In this document: positions 1 through 10,512 of the stretch, piece by piece
Layout: each line of letters begins with the position of its first letter
Position numbering within the stretch: the stretch's first letter is position 1
NCBI GenBank assembly: GCA_029931535.1
Contig: JAQPZY010001548.1
Span: 558,001 to 622,000 of the forward strand
Source of the DNA: Margaritifera margaritifera
Lineage: Eukaryota; Mollusca; Bivalvia; Unionida; Margaritiferidae
Direction of reading: 5' to 3'
Length of the DNA stretch: 64,000 nt
Translations under genes and position numbers: made by a program
The notes under the pieces: model-generated
Database searches by the model: none
What the model saw: only the letters and a program-made list of their open reading frames with translations
What the model was told of the DNA's origin: nothing

Positions 1-1700
1 CTTTCTATTCCTATTCTGTTTTTAGAACTGGAGGAGTCAGTAATTGCTAATTTGTTATTGAACTTTTCACTCTCATGGTGCTTTGTATCATCATCATGAT
101 CATCATGGGCAAGATTAGCAGATATTTTACTGATGCCAACATCTTTCCTTGAATTTTTCTTGGAACTAATACAACTTTTATCAGTTTTGGAATTTGAAGA
201 TATGTTTGTGTCTTTTACATTGTCTTTAGAAACAATGTCCTTGTTGCCAAAAACTTGATCAAATGCAGGAATTTCAAGATCATCTGATAATTTGCCTATT
301 TGTAGATAGTCTTTTCCATCCGAGTACAATGATCGCTTCTTTTTTGCCCAATCTATTGTAAACTTATCTGAAGTTTTCTTTTCTTTATCAATGTTTGACC
401 TTTTTGGTTCACAATGGTATTTTTCATTATTGGATTCTTTTGACTTGTTTTTGTCATTTTTCTTAATGTCTTTTCTTGATCTTTTATTAAATACATAACT
501 ACTCTCCTGCAACTCATCTTCTAGCAGTTTTTGAAAATGCTTATCCTTCTTAATATTGGTTGCTTGATATTGTTTAGGTGATGTAGTTTCTTTCACTACT
601 TTTATCTTCTCATCTTTACTTACTTTTCCTTCCATACTACTTTCTGTCTCTTCTGCTTTTGTGGCATTTTCAACTTCTTTAGGAGCAAGTTTCTCTTCCA
701 AATGATCTGATTCTTCTGGCTCTGGCTCACTGCTTTTCTTCTTTCTCTTTACTTTTCTGACTTTTACATCAGTCTTGATTTTCTTACCACTTGCATCTTC
801 AATCATCCCCACTGGAATGGAAGAACAATCTTTCCCATCCTGATCCCCCTTTTCCATACCTCTATTATTCATATATCTAGACCCAACATTCTTCCTTCTG
901 TCATATTTGAACCTTTCAACTGGATTTTGTGGTTCATTATTATCATCCAAAACAACCTCTTCTGAAAAAGTATCTTTCCCCTTCTTTTTTGTTTCTTTAT
1001 TTTTTTTGATTCTTTGGTCTTCATTAACATTTAATTCGGAAATCTGTTCCTCTTTCCCATACAAATTATCGTCAAAAACAATCTCTTCTGACACACTATC
1101 CGCTTTTATTGCATTCTTTTCCTTCCTTTTCTTTCTCTTCTCTTTATTTCTTCTGCCATCTTGGTATTCATTTTGCTTCACTTCAGAAATCTGCTGATTA
1201 TTTTCTAAATTTATTCCTTTTTCTTCATGAATATTGACCCTTAATATGCAAGGTTCATCCAAATTTACTGGCAAAGGTACAAAAGCATTCATGACACTAC
1301 TTTTAGGACCAGATATGTCTTCATCAGTTTTATCGTAATCCAAGTTTTCCATGTTTTTCCTTGTTCTGTTCCTTGTTTTCTCCTTTTGGTTTCTTGCAAA
1401 GTCATCTAAATTTTCTGCTCCAACCTGGTCTTGTTTAGTAGTTCTGTTCATCTTTCCAGCCCTTCTGCTTACTTTATCTTTAATCTCATCTTCCTCTTCA
1501 TTTGCACTAGTTCCTAGATTTGACTCGCTTTCTGCCCAATTCTGTGCATGTTTCTTAGAAACCTCATCCTTACCTGACACCCTGTTGTTATTCTTACTCA
1601 GATTTGCAATTTGTTCATGTAACTGCCTTTTTTTCCCATTAGTACTAGATCTGGCATATTCATTATCATTCTGTACAATCTGGCCTTTTTCTGATGTAAT
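1..1700 (-). CDS. Large charged exon of a host gene, open to the left edge
   Basis: Read on the minus strand from 1700 to 1 there is one frame of 566 codons without a stop. It starts directly after a good splice acceptor (TTTGCAG, with AG at 1702-1701 and a pyrimidine-rich run upstream) and runs off the window, so neither start nor stop codon is present. The product is rich in Lys, Glu, Asp, Asn and Ser with basic clusters such as KEKRKKRKEK, and has no membrane segment or recognisable catalytic domain. Two adjacent 49-codon units (1193-1047, then from 1046) share the pattern QISE...SEE(I/V)V(F/L)DDN, an internal duplication. Phase at the acceptor is 0. Composition suggests a long disordered nuclear or scaffold-like protein, which is inference. 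The Ser/Phe/Leu-rich plus-strand frames over the same bases are its shadows. Protein family not recognised. Confidence 0.85.
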   Translation of the reverse strand, partial: MTSEKGQIVQNDNEYARSSTNGKKRQLHEQIANLSKNNNRVSGKDEVSKKHAQNWAESESNLGTSANEEEDEIKDKVSRRAGKMNRTTKQDQVGAENLDDFARNQKEKTRNRTRKNMENLDYDKTDEDISGPKSSVMNAFVPLPVNLDEPCILRVNIHEEKGINLENNQQISEVKQNEYQDGRRNKEKRKKRKEKNAIKADSVSEEIVFDDNLYGKEEQISELNVNEDQRIKKNKETKKKGKDTFSEEVVLDDNNEPQNPVERFKYDRRKNVGSRYMNNRGMEKGDQDGKDCSSIPVGMIEDASGKKIKTDVKVRKVKRKKKSSEPEPEESDHLEEKLAPKEVENATKAEETESSMEGKVSKDEKIKVVKETTSPKQYQATNIKKDKHFQKLLEDELQESSYVFNKRSRKDIKKNDKNKSKESNNEKYHCEPKRSNIDKEKKTSDKFTIDWAKKKRSLYSDGKDYLQIGKLSDDLEIPAFDQVFGNKDIVSKDNVKDTNISSNSKTDKSCISSKKNSRKDVGISKISANLAHDDHDDDTKHHESEKFNNKLAITDSSSSKNRIGIE

Positions 1701-1867
1701 CTGCAAATGATAATGACAGGCAAATATTGAAGAAATTCTTAAACATAACACAGTTCAAATTGCATTGCTACTCTATATGTGAATTTAAATTAAAGATTTA
1801 CACCTGTGAGGTCCCGAGTTTCTTTCCTGGTACAATCATGTGCAAGAAATTTATAGAGGATAAGATA

Positions 1868-3153
1868 TGAGGGGTATTTAAAATGTTCTGAATATTAGTG
1901 CACTGTACAACAAAGTTCTTTATTAGTGAACAGTACATCCGTGCATCCCCTCCAAGTACTCCCAATGCACCTCTGCACACTTTCTCAGTTTGACTATCCA
2001 ATTATTAAATGCCATTTTGTATTCACCTTTTGGAATGTTATTCATAAACTGGTAAACTGCACTTCCAACCAATGGCAGCTTTCAAATCGTCTGCCCCTCA
2101 GTAAATCTTTGATAACGGGATTCAACTGAAAATCACTTGAAGCTAAATCAGGGCTGTATGGAAGATGTGACAAAGTTTGGATACCATGCTCCTTCAGGAA
2201 GTCTGTCACAGTGGCATATTTATGCACCTGTGCATTGTCATCGAGCAGATCAAAACCTTGGGTACCAGTGCATGGACAGGAAGTCTGGTAGTGTTCCACA
2301 ACTGTTGGCAACATTTTGGAGGCGTAAATATGTCCAGTGACACTAGCAGAGTCAGGCACAGGGACCTGAATGACCTGGTTCTTTGCGTTGAAAAATAATG
2401 CATATAAAACTCTCTTGGCAGTCTGACTACATGAAACAATTTGTGGTCTCTGCTAGTTTCCTCTGATCCAAACTTTATTATTTCTCTCGAGTCAGGTTGA
2501 AAAAAGTAAATTCATGTTTCATCACCTGTGACAATCTCATTAAAACATCTCTGGTCACTCTTTTCATATTAGGTGAATGGCTGTTTGGCGATTTCAACCC
2601 TAGTCTGTTTTTGATCAACCATAAACAAGTGTGGAACCCATATCCCATAAAATGATTCTTCATTATATTAAAAAGAGCTGATAAATTAATCCCCATGAAA
2701 ATATCTTCCATGTGTATTGAGCATCTTCATGAATTGCTCCCTTCACAGCAGCCACTTCCCACTCACCAATCGCAGACAATGGTCATCCAGAACCTGGGTC
2801 ATCTTCCATGGATTCGCAACCATCTTTAAAATGATGAAACCACCTCAAAATTGTATGATATGGCAGAGAACTGCATGCACAAACTTTATCAAAGTTGGCC
2901 TTGATATCAGTCAGAGAGTCCCCTAAGAACGTCTGGATTTTAAAGTATGCTCTCTGCACAGTAGCTGAATTGTTCTCCTTTTTGACATTTTTATGCTGTC
3001 ATTTACCTATGCATTTATCTACAGGTATCCAGCAACTGCAAATCATTTTTATAGAACATTATTTTGTCTATCAATCAGCATTAAATTCACTGACAGTTCC
3101 AAAGAAACATAAAAGTTACAACAAAATATTCAGAACTTTTCAAATACCCCTTG
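1868..3153 (-). mobile_element. Full-length, inactive mariner (DD34D) transposon
   Basis: The element is 1286 bp with 29 bp terminal inverted repeats at 1868-1896 and 3125-3153 that share AGGGGTATTT and GTTCTGAATATT. It is flanked by TA at 1866-1867 and 3154-3155, the duplication expected for the family. The minus strand encodes a broken mariner transposase: an N-terminal stretch resembling RWFHHFKDG followed by SMEDDPGSG near 2.8 kb, the first catalytic Asp in GDET near 2.53 kb, the second in LLDDNAQVHK near 2.25 kb, and the third in PYSPDLASSDF. I count 34 residues between the last two Asp, hence DD34D. Several stops and frameshifts make it a pseudogene. It lies in the intron just upstream of the 1-1700 exon. 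Confidence 0.9.
2042..2359 (-). pseudogene. Mariner transposase, catalytic C-terminal part
   Basis: This is the longest intact reading frame of the transposase (105 codons). It holds LLDDNAQVHK with the second catalytic Asp and PYSPDLASSDF with the third, then the RGRRFES block typical of mariner. The natural C-terminus continues in another frame to about 1930, after a frameshift near 2060, so this frame ends early. The N-terminal DNA-binding half lies at 2.45-3.0 kb in different frames with stops. Relics only; transposition activity is not expected. Confidence 0.85.
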
Positions 3154-3464
3154 TACACTCAGCTTGGGATGTCCCATGTATTTGGATTTCCTCTATCTAA
3201 ACACCACAACACACCACCATGCAAGCCCTTATGAGTACTTTGAATAAGTTCCTAGAATTAACCAAAAAAAAATAAGAGTACCATTAATGGAACAGTATAT
3301 GCCTGTCCCATGTTTAATAGCCCTCTATGAAGGCACTAGTTGAGCATGGTTGACTCTGGAGATTATTGACCAATGGGTCTCAATGACCTCGTGTCTTGAA
3401 CTAAACTTCCTGTGCAGAAACCATGATTTTCTTACTAGATTTACCATAAGCTTGAGTTCAATCT

Positions 3465-4110
3465 GACTGTTATACCCCAGAATCTATAGGTTTCTTTATT
3501 ACCCTAAGTGCAAGACATCCACTAAGCTTGATCAAGGAACTGACTCTAAAACAAAAGTTCTTCAGCAAAACCCATTTTTCTTTGAGTCACAATGACTTTG
3601 ACCTTTGACCCCAAAATCAATACGTTTCTTTCTTACCCAATGTGCAGGTCACCCAGAAACTTTGGGTTAAGTACATGGTTGAGAATCGATATTCTTGTGC
3701 AAAACAATTTTTCTTCTTTCAGTCACAGTGACTAAGACCTTTGACCCCCAAATCAATAGACTTCTTCTTTACCCTAAGTGCAAGTCATCCACTAAGTTTG
3801 GTCCAGGTCTGAGATGTATAACTAATGTTATTGTACAAAAAAAAATTTTTCTTCTTTGAATCATAGTGACAATGACCTTTGGCCTTTTGATCCCAAAATC
3901 AACAAACTTCTTCCTTATTCCAAGTGCAAGCCTTTCACAAAGTTCAGTCCAGGTATGTGATGCAGAAATATTGTTTTTGTGTGGAAAGTATTTTTCTTCT
4001 TTCAGTCACAATGATGTTGACCTTTGACCTTTTTACCCCAAGATCAGTAGAATTCTTCCTTACCCTGAGTGCAAGCCATCCACAAGTTTGGTAACTGTAG
4101 ATGGTGGGAA
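3465..4110. repeat. Diverged tandem array, ~120-145 bp units, about five copies
   Basis: The block around GACCTTTGACC and ATCAATA followed by ACCCTAAGTGCAAG recurs near 3.48, 3.60, 3.73, 3.87 and 4.02 kb, spaced 120-145 bp. Units differ by many substitutions and small indels, so the array is old. Just downstream is ATGGATGGGCAGACAGACTG with a GGCAGGCATATAAA-like end, a configuration I associate with common dispersed mollusc repeats. No coding potential is seen. Confidence 0.7.
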
Positions 4111-4551
4111 ACTCAAATTATTGCTCAGAAGCAAAATTAGTAACAGATGGATGGGCAGACAGACTGACATTAATACACTCCATCTTATGGCAGGCATATA
4201 AAACAACAAATGCCAGGCAATACCATTGTGTACCCCCCAAAAAACTATCAATCCCACTAAATCAACCCACAACTGAAATGTATAAGGAGAACAAGGCAAA
4301 CAAAGGATTGCTGATCATGTCAATCTTACTGCACATATTGACTCTGTTGAGAACTACAACTTGATTATACTTAATTAACACAGAAGAGCAGAAATATGTG
4401 TGAAATATTCATTAGTAACCAGAATCTCAAGTAGAAGATTAACCAAGAAAGAGGCTCAAAACAGTATGCAGTGGTTTTTATCATTCTTCTCCAAAAGTTC
4501 ATCAACCTCATTTTCAGGCTTTTCAAACACTGAAGAAACATTTCAAAATAC

Positions 4552-4592
4552 CTCTTCTGTCTCCACTAAAAACCTACCCTCAGTGTCAGAAT
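4552..4592 (-). CDS. Very tentative 41-nt exon candidate
   Basis: On the minus strand a short acidic frame ending ETEE lies between a weak acceptor (AACAAG) and a donor (GAG followed by GTATTTTG). Its phases (starts 1, ends 0) are exactly those needed to join the 33.4 kb exon to the exon at 1700. Candidates this short occur by chance in 31 kb of intron, and the acceptor lacks a pyrimidine tract. A neighbouring minus-strand frame (about 4530-4460, Glu/Asp/Lys-rich) is an alternative. The plus strand is also open across 4400-4600. Confidence 0.18.
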
Positions 4593-4720
4593 CTTGTTAA
4601 ATTAATATTCCATATTCAACAGTATGGCTGCGAGTGATGTGCAAGAATCCAACATAGCTACTTTTACTCCTTTCTTCCTGAATATTATATAAACTGACGA
4701 AGAATCACAATCCACATTCT

Positions 4721-4876
4721 ACTTTCTCAGTCTGATTATCCAATTATTAAATGTCATTTTGTATTCACTTTTTGGTATGTTATTCATAAACTGGTAAACT
4801 GCACTTCCAACCAATGGCAGCTTTCAAATCGTCTGCCCCTCAGTAAATCTTTGATAACGGGATTCAACTGAAAATC
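4721..4876 (-). repeat. 156 bp fragment of the same mariner family
   Basis: These bases match 1979-2134 of the mariner with only a handful of differences, including an almost identical run from the ATTCATAAACTGG block to the ATAACGGGATTCAACTG block. It covers the C-terminal transposase coding region without either TIR, so it is a truncated second copy in the same orientation. Confidence 0.85.
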
Positions 4877-4879
4877 TCA

Positions 4880-5590
4880 GAAAGCTTAACTATTACACTA
4901 TTACATTGGCATATTGAAATCCACCAAGGCAGACTGCTGCTACTACTGTTAGGAATATGGCCATATCTCAAATGTACATCACCGTGGAAAGAGGATTCGA
5001 TGCTATTCATATAACATGTTTAGACACAAAACCATTGTTCTTACTTTAGCAGGTACTAGGTATGTGGCAAAGAAGAAACAGCCCACTTGAATAAAATTAC
5101 ACCTGGGAAACTTAATGGTTATGCTAATAGTGACAAGAAAAGATTTAATCCCTTATTAGATGTATGTGAAGACCATATATTCTTTCCATGTGTATGTAAA
5201 GTAGTATCATTAGATTACCATGATGATCCAAGTAATAATTATTCAACGAATAAGAAACCTATAGCTTTTGCAGTATAATGCATATTTCTCATACCATGTC
5301 TTTTCTGTATAATACTGGTGGATTATGTGATCTTGTTGACGTTGCTTCTCCCTCTGAGACTCAAGTGTGTAATATGTCAATGTCTTCTTGTACATATGTT
5401 AAATATATTGAATTAATAATATGTGTCATAAGGTAAATTGTACTTTGTACTTAGTCATTTTATAAACAACATATTTTACTGCATTTGAGTTCAAGGTCAG
5501 TCCTGTTTACATAGCTTTTAAATTTTCCATATCTTGATGTGAGAAAAGCCAGGTACGTACAGGAAATTTCCATTAGAGTTACTCATATTC
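4880..5590. other. Intronic stretch with an unassigned 72-codon frame
   Basis: A plus-strand frame opens after a stop at 5057-5059 and closes at 5278. It includes the segment GKLNGYANSDKKRFNPL and looks somewhat protein-like. A second open stretch in another frame covers about 5290-5440. I cannot assign either to a family; they could be remnants of an unrecognised retroelement or chance. Nothing else is seen before DIRS copy A begins near 5590. Confidence 0.3.
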
Positions 5591-6780
5591 TAGAATATTC
5601 TGTCAGGCAACTTATCCATATATTTATACAGGTTGGGTAAACAAGATTTCATTCCTATACTAAACTTCATATTATTAAGATCAGTAAAGGACTGATATGC
5701 TCTTTTGATTGTAGTGACAATCCACCAGGAGATGGTGGCAACTGAAATGTCTACAGAGTCCTTAAGAGGAAGGAAGAGACATTCCCTACCCTTCCTTTTT
5801 CCTTTGGAGGCATTAAGATAGAACGGAGTGCCCTCATGGGGCATAAGAGTCTATTTGGATAATCCCCTGCACAGATTTCACTTAGACTGGGGATTTCTAT
5901 AGGTAATGGAGCTACCAAAGGTTATTGATTTTTAGCGAGAAATCCTGGTTGGCAGAGGAGGGAGACAGAGAATCGTAATTCCTGTTAACCCGGAGACAGC
6001 CAGCGTCAATAGACAAGGCATGAATCTCACTCACTCAATGGTTCATAGGGGGTTTTGGTTAAAGATCACAAAACACAAGAAGATTCCATCTGGGCATAAG
6101 AAAGCGGGAGATGGGTCTCTGGAGCTCAAGTAGTTAATATGATTGACAAGGTATGAATCTGAACCAATTGCCATGCCCTGAGAGAATTTAAGCGTGTTGG
6201 AGATGGCAGCTCGATAGCCCTTGATAGTGGATACTGAACATCTTTTGGTCTCAAAGGGAACAAAAGGAAATCAGCAATGGAAGTTACAGAGGGGCAGATA
6301 GGACCAATGTGTTTCCTACTGCACCAATCACAGAAGATTCTCCACCTGGCATCATAGATCTTGGATGAAGAAGCTCTCCTGGCCTGAATGATGCAATTGC
6401 AAACTCTGCCTGAAAACTTGTTCTGGTGGAGAGATCGCTTGAGATGAGCCAAGCGTGAAGGTGGAGAATGTGTGGGCTGTTGTGGAGAAGGGATCCCCTG
6501 TGTTGAGACAGGGGATCCCTCTGGTAAGGTAGGGACCTGGGTCAATCAATCAACAGGTCTAGCAGATCGCTGAAGCCACAATGGAGTGATGAGGAAGATT
6601 TGCACAGTGGAAGTTCTGACTTTTGCAGAACTTGAGGTAGCAGTCGGAATGGTGGGAAGGCGTATGCGAATAGCCGATCCCACCAGAAGCTGAATGTGTC
6701 CACTGCCCATGCTCTCTGATCCGTGACTGGAGATATGTAAAAGGGAAGTCAGTTGTCGAGCCTGGTTGCAACAGGTCCAC
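5590..6780 (-). pseudogene. DIRS tyrosine recombinase remnant (copy A)
   Basis: The best stretch is 6545-6126 (139 codons), starting around SPPSRLAHLKRSLHQNKFSG and including ARWRIFCDWCSRKHIGP and LSRAIELPSPTRLNSLRAWQ. This is the N-terminal core-binding region of metazoan DIRS recombinases. The catalytic C-terminal half survives only in broken frames, for example LNASKGKRKGRECLFLPLK at 5840-5760. Frameshifts and stops separate the parts, so no active enzyme is possible. The paralogous region in copy C is 20,350-19,200. Confidence 0.78.
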
Positions 6781-7285
6781 TAAGGGTCTTCCCTAGAGTG
6801 TGAAAGGGACTCTGTTATGGAGTGGTGAAGAGACCATTCTGTCAGGATGGCTCGACCTGTCCTGGACAGGCTGTCCGCTAATACATTCTTCATGCCCAGA
6901 ATGTGGCGAACTCGGATTGTTATGTCCTCTGAGGCTGCCCACAGGAGGAGGTTCCAGACCTCCATGCAAGAGAAGGGGCATGTGTGCCTCTCTGACGTCG
7001 TACATACGTTACGACGGACATGTTGTCTGAGGAGACCATGATGCAGCGACCATTTACTCTGTCAATACATCCTTGCAACACTAGAAATACTGCTTTCATT
7101 TCTAGGTTGTTGATGTGGAGGGATGATTCGGCCCGAGTCCAAAGACCCAGGAGAATTATGCCCTCCGGTTCAAAATGAGCACCCCAACTGGAATCTGACA
7201 CGTCGGCGAACAGATAAGAGTGGGGGTCAGGTGCATGCATTGGGACCCCAGCCAGTAATCTGTCCCGATTCATCCACCAGAGCAA
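6780..7285 (-). pseudogene. DIRS RNase H domain remnant (copy A)
   Basis: The frame 7285-6920 contains LFADVSDSSWGAHFEPEG, LHINNLEMKAVFLVLQGC and SSDNMSVVTYVRRQRGT, the ribonuclease H signature of DIRS polyproteins. A frameshift then passes to 6965-6780, with VRHILGMKNVLADSLSR. The first metal-binding Asp of the usual TDAS motif is still recognisable as ADVS. It follows directly on the RT stub, confirming the internal deletion. Confidence 0.8.
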
Positions 7286-7302
7286 GTGGTGAAAGTTCCG
7301 TC

Positions 7303-7500
7303 CTAGTGGGATAGGGGTTCAGGACCCTCTCGACTGCCCCTTTCTGCAAAAGGGTGTGCATCTCTTCCCTCAATTTCCCCAGAATTGACTGGGGTAATAG
7401 AATGTGGGTCTTTGATAGCGGGGGGTTGTTTTCGAATTGGAGTAAATAACCCTTGTTCACAATGGAGAGGACCCACCCATCGTCCGTGATGCTTGACCAA
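7303..7500 (-). pseudogene. DIRS reverse transcriptase N-terminal stub (copy A)
   Basis: The frame 7460-7227 has LLQKGAVERVLN, matching LLQKGAVKRVLN of copy C, but lacks the following fingers and palm. It runs after a dozen residues into sequence homologous to the start of RNase H (LVDESGQI). About 600 bp present in copy C between 21.1 and 21.9 kb are missing here. Confidence 0.72.
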
Positions 7501-9129
7501 GCCTATGAAAAGAGGCCTAGGTGAGCACCTATGGGGACGTTCGGGAGGGGGATGTACGGCAGGAGAGGGGTTAGATCCCTAGGGCTGTTCCCACCCCTTT
7601 CCTCCGGTGGAAAAGGAAGGAGGATTATAAAACTTCCTCTTTTGGGGTCTGCAGCGACCTTGACACCATAAACCCGACGTACGATGAGGAGGTTTAGTTT
7701 GAGGTTGCAGCTTGGGCTGGGGTTGCGTCTGCTTGAAGAACTTGACGGATGGCTCAATGGCTATTCACATTAACACGCTTCTTGGCCGATTGCAAAGGGC
7801 CAGGAGTGAATGTAAAGGATCGATGTTGATGATCCAGCAAGTCTCAAGAAGCCACAGGTGGTATGAGGCCCCCAAAGAGGGTCTCATCTTCTAGCAGAAC
7901 AGCCCTTAGAAGGTCTTTACTCTGCTAAGTAAGAACTTCGAGGAGTCCAATGCAACGTCATGGAGGATGTGCAGAAATCGGCCGATAAAGCCATTGCAAC
8001 AGAAGCGCATGCCATAACATCTAGGCCACCGCTTCCAGCATGCATTGCAATGTAGCTGGATTCAAGGAGGCCTCTCTCAGAATACAAAATGCAGTTGCTG
8101 AGAATAGATCGGAATGCAACGCAATGGTTACAAGTAACTGGGTTTTCTGCTCCATGGCATCGATTGTTTTAATTGGAAGGCAAGCCCAGGCTCCCGTAGA
8201 AATGCCCACTTTAGCTGCCTCAGCATCCAACTGGGGAGGTTTGGTAGGCCATTTTGAGGAATGTATCCTGTAACTGGCAAAAGAGACCAGGAGTCTCAAT
8301 GTCGAGGTAGGGATGAACCACCCTCGACGTTGCCGAGCTACATTTTGGCCTAGCGAAAGCCTCTGTGAGAGTTCCTCAATCGTTGGGGAATGAGGGAGAA
8401 GCAAGAGGTCTGGTTGTGTTTACTGCCTTATCAAATCACCAGACCTCTTCCTCCACTTCCAACTGAGAGGAAAGGGTGGGCCTGAGAGGTGTCAGTGCTG
8501 CTGTTTCTCTCTCTAACTCATTTGAGTCAATGAGAATAGAGAGGGCATTGTCATCATCTGGTATACTCTGAGTCGGAGAGTGGGTGGGCATCGCTATATC
8601 CCTCGATGTGGAGGGGGCATAGGAGCACTCGGCGCCACGGCCCGCAGTTCAGTGAGATTTCCAGTGGGGAGGCCAGACCACCTGTCTACCCTGGATGATG
8701 TGACACCTCTAGCCTTCCACATTGGGGCCTCCTGATGAGGAGGTGATGGCGGGACACAAGCCGCAGCATTACCTCGACTGTGAGGGCAAGGTCCAGTAGC
8801 CCACAGGGGCATAGTGGATCAAGGGCCTTGAGGTGGAGGGCCCCAGATCCCATAAGGATACATTGGGATAATAGGGTTGGGGGGATGCCAATCCATTCCC
8901 CTTCCCTAAACTGAGCCCAGTTGGAAGACTCCCAATCCTACACAGGATGGGACAGTAGAGGCGGGTACTCAGTCCGTACCCTGTCCCCATACCGTGAGAC
9001 CGACAAGTGATAATCAGAGAAGAAATCATCTTGACTGTTATATCACTACCCCGAAAGTGATGGGAGTGGTGCATCACCTCCCGAGACAAGGGAGCAACAC
9101 GCTACCATGAGCATGAGATGTGTTTGCGT

Positions 9130-9495
9130 TGCTCTACCTTGCTAATGGGAGGGCGCAACCAGCTGTTGCAGACCTCTACCTCCCTAACAGAAGAGCGCAA
9201 CCTGCTGTTGTGGTGCTCTACTTCCCTAACGGGAGGGCGCAACCCACTGTTGCAGTGCTCTACTTCCCATAACAGGATGGAGCAACCTGCTATCGCAGTG
9301 CTCAACCTCCCTAACGGGAGGGCGCAGCCCGCTGTTGCAGTGCTCTACTTCTCTAACGGGATGTAGCAACCTGCTGTCGTGGTGCTCAACCTCCCTAACG
9401 GGAGGGTGCAACCCGCTGTTGCAATGCTCTACTTCCCTAATGAGAGGGAGCGACCCGCTGTCGCAATGCTCCAACTCCCTGACAGGAGGGAGTGA
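9130..9495 (-). repeat. 42 bp minisatellite inside DIRS ORF1, about nine units
   Basis: The block GTGCTCTACTTCCCTAACGG and its variants recur at about 9214, 9256, 9298, 9340, 9382, 9424 and 9466, with two poorer units before that. Spacing is exactly 42 bp, so the reading frame is kept. The minus strand gives a 14-residue repeat such as REVEHCNSGLRPPV. Copies B and C do not carry this repeat at the matching position. Confidence 0.88.
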
Positions 9496-9746
9496 ATCGC
9501 TATCTGAGGTGTATACACTGTCTTGAACGTGAGAAGTGTTCGTCTTCTCCTCCCTGTGTGGGGATAGGCGATCGACTCCTCGAACGTCCAGTCTCTCCCA
9601 CCGGAGGGCCTCACAGGCCGCCAAAGAAGTTGGTCCCATATGCTGAGACCTAAGAGAGAATCCAGAAAAATCTGAAGATAAGTACATCAGGAATCAACTA
9701 GATTCCAGGTGCCAGAAGAGCATAAATTGCAAGGTGTGTAATCTCT

Positions 9747-9748
<2 letters not shown>

Positions 9749-9778
<30 letters not shown>
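9749..9778. repeat. Poly-T run
   Basis: About 29 T residues, within the start of the degenerate ORF1 of DIRS copy A. Probably a slippage expansion or the poly-A of a tiny retroposed insertion on the minus strand. Confidence 0.8.
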
Positions 9779-10512
9779 GTGCACATGGAGCACTATATCC
9801 AGTCTGGGTGAGTGTCACAAGAGCCCTTCTTGTGGCCACACTTCCCCACAGACTGTTCTGACATTTTTATTTTTTGTAATGACAATATTTAATAAATGTC
9901 ACAATAAACTCACCTTGTTGTGTCATGCTAAACTCACCTGTTTGTATGTAGTGCATACCGCGTACACCACTGTGTATGCATTATGTACCTGAATGCACGA
10001 GGTAAATGATGGGTCGCGAACACCACTGTGTATGCATTAAGTACCTGCATGCACGAGGTAAATGATGAATTTAACCTCGTAGAAATAAACTGGTCTTTTT
10101 CCGTCGAAAAATAAAATATTTCACACTGAATTTTATTTAAAGAACATGCAGACACATATGCAATGACCACATAATAAGTGGTGCTGACATAAATAATATA
10201 CGTGAAAATTTACAGATAATGGTCACTTTTTCTTATGAAGAGAGAGGAATATGCTGTCCTCTATGCTAGGCAGGGCCTGTTGTTATTTTTCAAAACACAG
10301 AGACTTACCCATACCTCAGTTGTATATCAGTAAATTGGGTGAGTGTTTCCACCCACAAGGGGTGGAATACACGAGGTAGCCTCGGAGACCCATTAAAGAA
10401 CGAAGTTCTAAAATTAAAATAGGGAAAGTTTACAATAAATATATGGAATGGATAGTGCAACACCAAGACTTATTATGAACTGCAGAATGGAGACTGCTAA
10501 TGCGGTAAATTA

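Larger units (their letters stand above)
7503..9870 (-). pseudogene. DIRS ORF1 (gag-like) remnant (copy A)
   Basis: Broken minus-strand frames cover an ORF1 whose start near 9865 reads VGKCGHKKG, the same Cys/His-rich N-terminus as copy C. Downstream come a 42 bp minisatellite encoding a repeated REVEHCNSG-type unit (9495-9130), a low-similarity middle, and a conserved region at 8404-8021 containing ISTGAWACLPIKTIDAMEQK and LFSATAFCILREA, closely matching copy C 22,746-22,357. Many stops are present. ORF1 products of DIRS elements are presumed capsid-like; that role is from family knowledge, not seen here. Confidence 0.7.
5590..10400 (-). mobile_element. DIRS-type retroelement, copy A (decayed, RT core deleted)
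   Basis: Minus-strand protein fragments follow the DIRS order: ORF1 (about 9860-7500), a short RT remnant (7460-7300), RNase H (7285-6780), then tyrosine recombinase (6700-5590). Nearly every fragment has a close counterpart in copy C at 19-24 kb. RT is reduced to its N-terminus: the frame passes from KGAVERVLN almost straight into RNase H, so the polymerase core is deleted. The 5' untranslated part (9.87-10.4 kb) carries a short tandem duplication and fades out where the gypsy element begins. No terminal repeat was identified for this copy. DIRS elements are copied by reverse transcription and integrate with a tyrosine recombinase rather than a DDE integrase. Confidence 0.8.

Noticed and set aside
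907..1710. Plus-strand Ser/Phe/Leu-rich frames at 907-1197 and 1351-1710
   Set aside because: They are reverse-strand shadows of the Lys/Glu-rich minus-strand exon, which is open across the whole 1-1700 interval.
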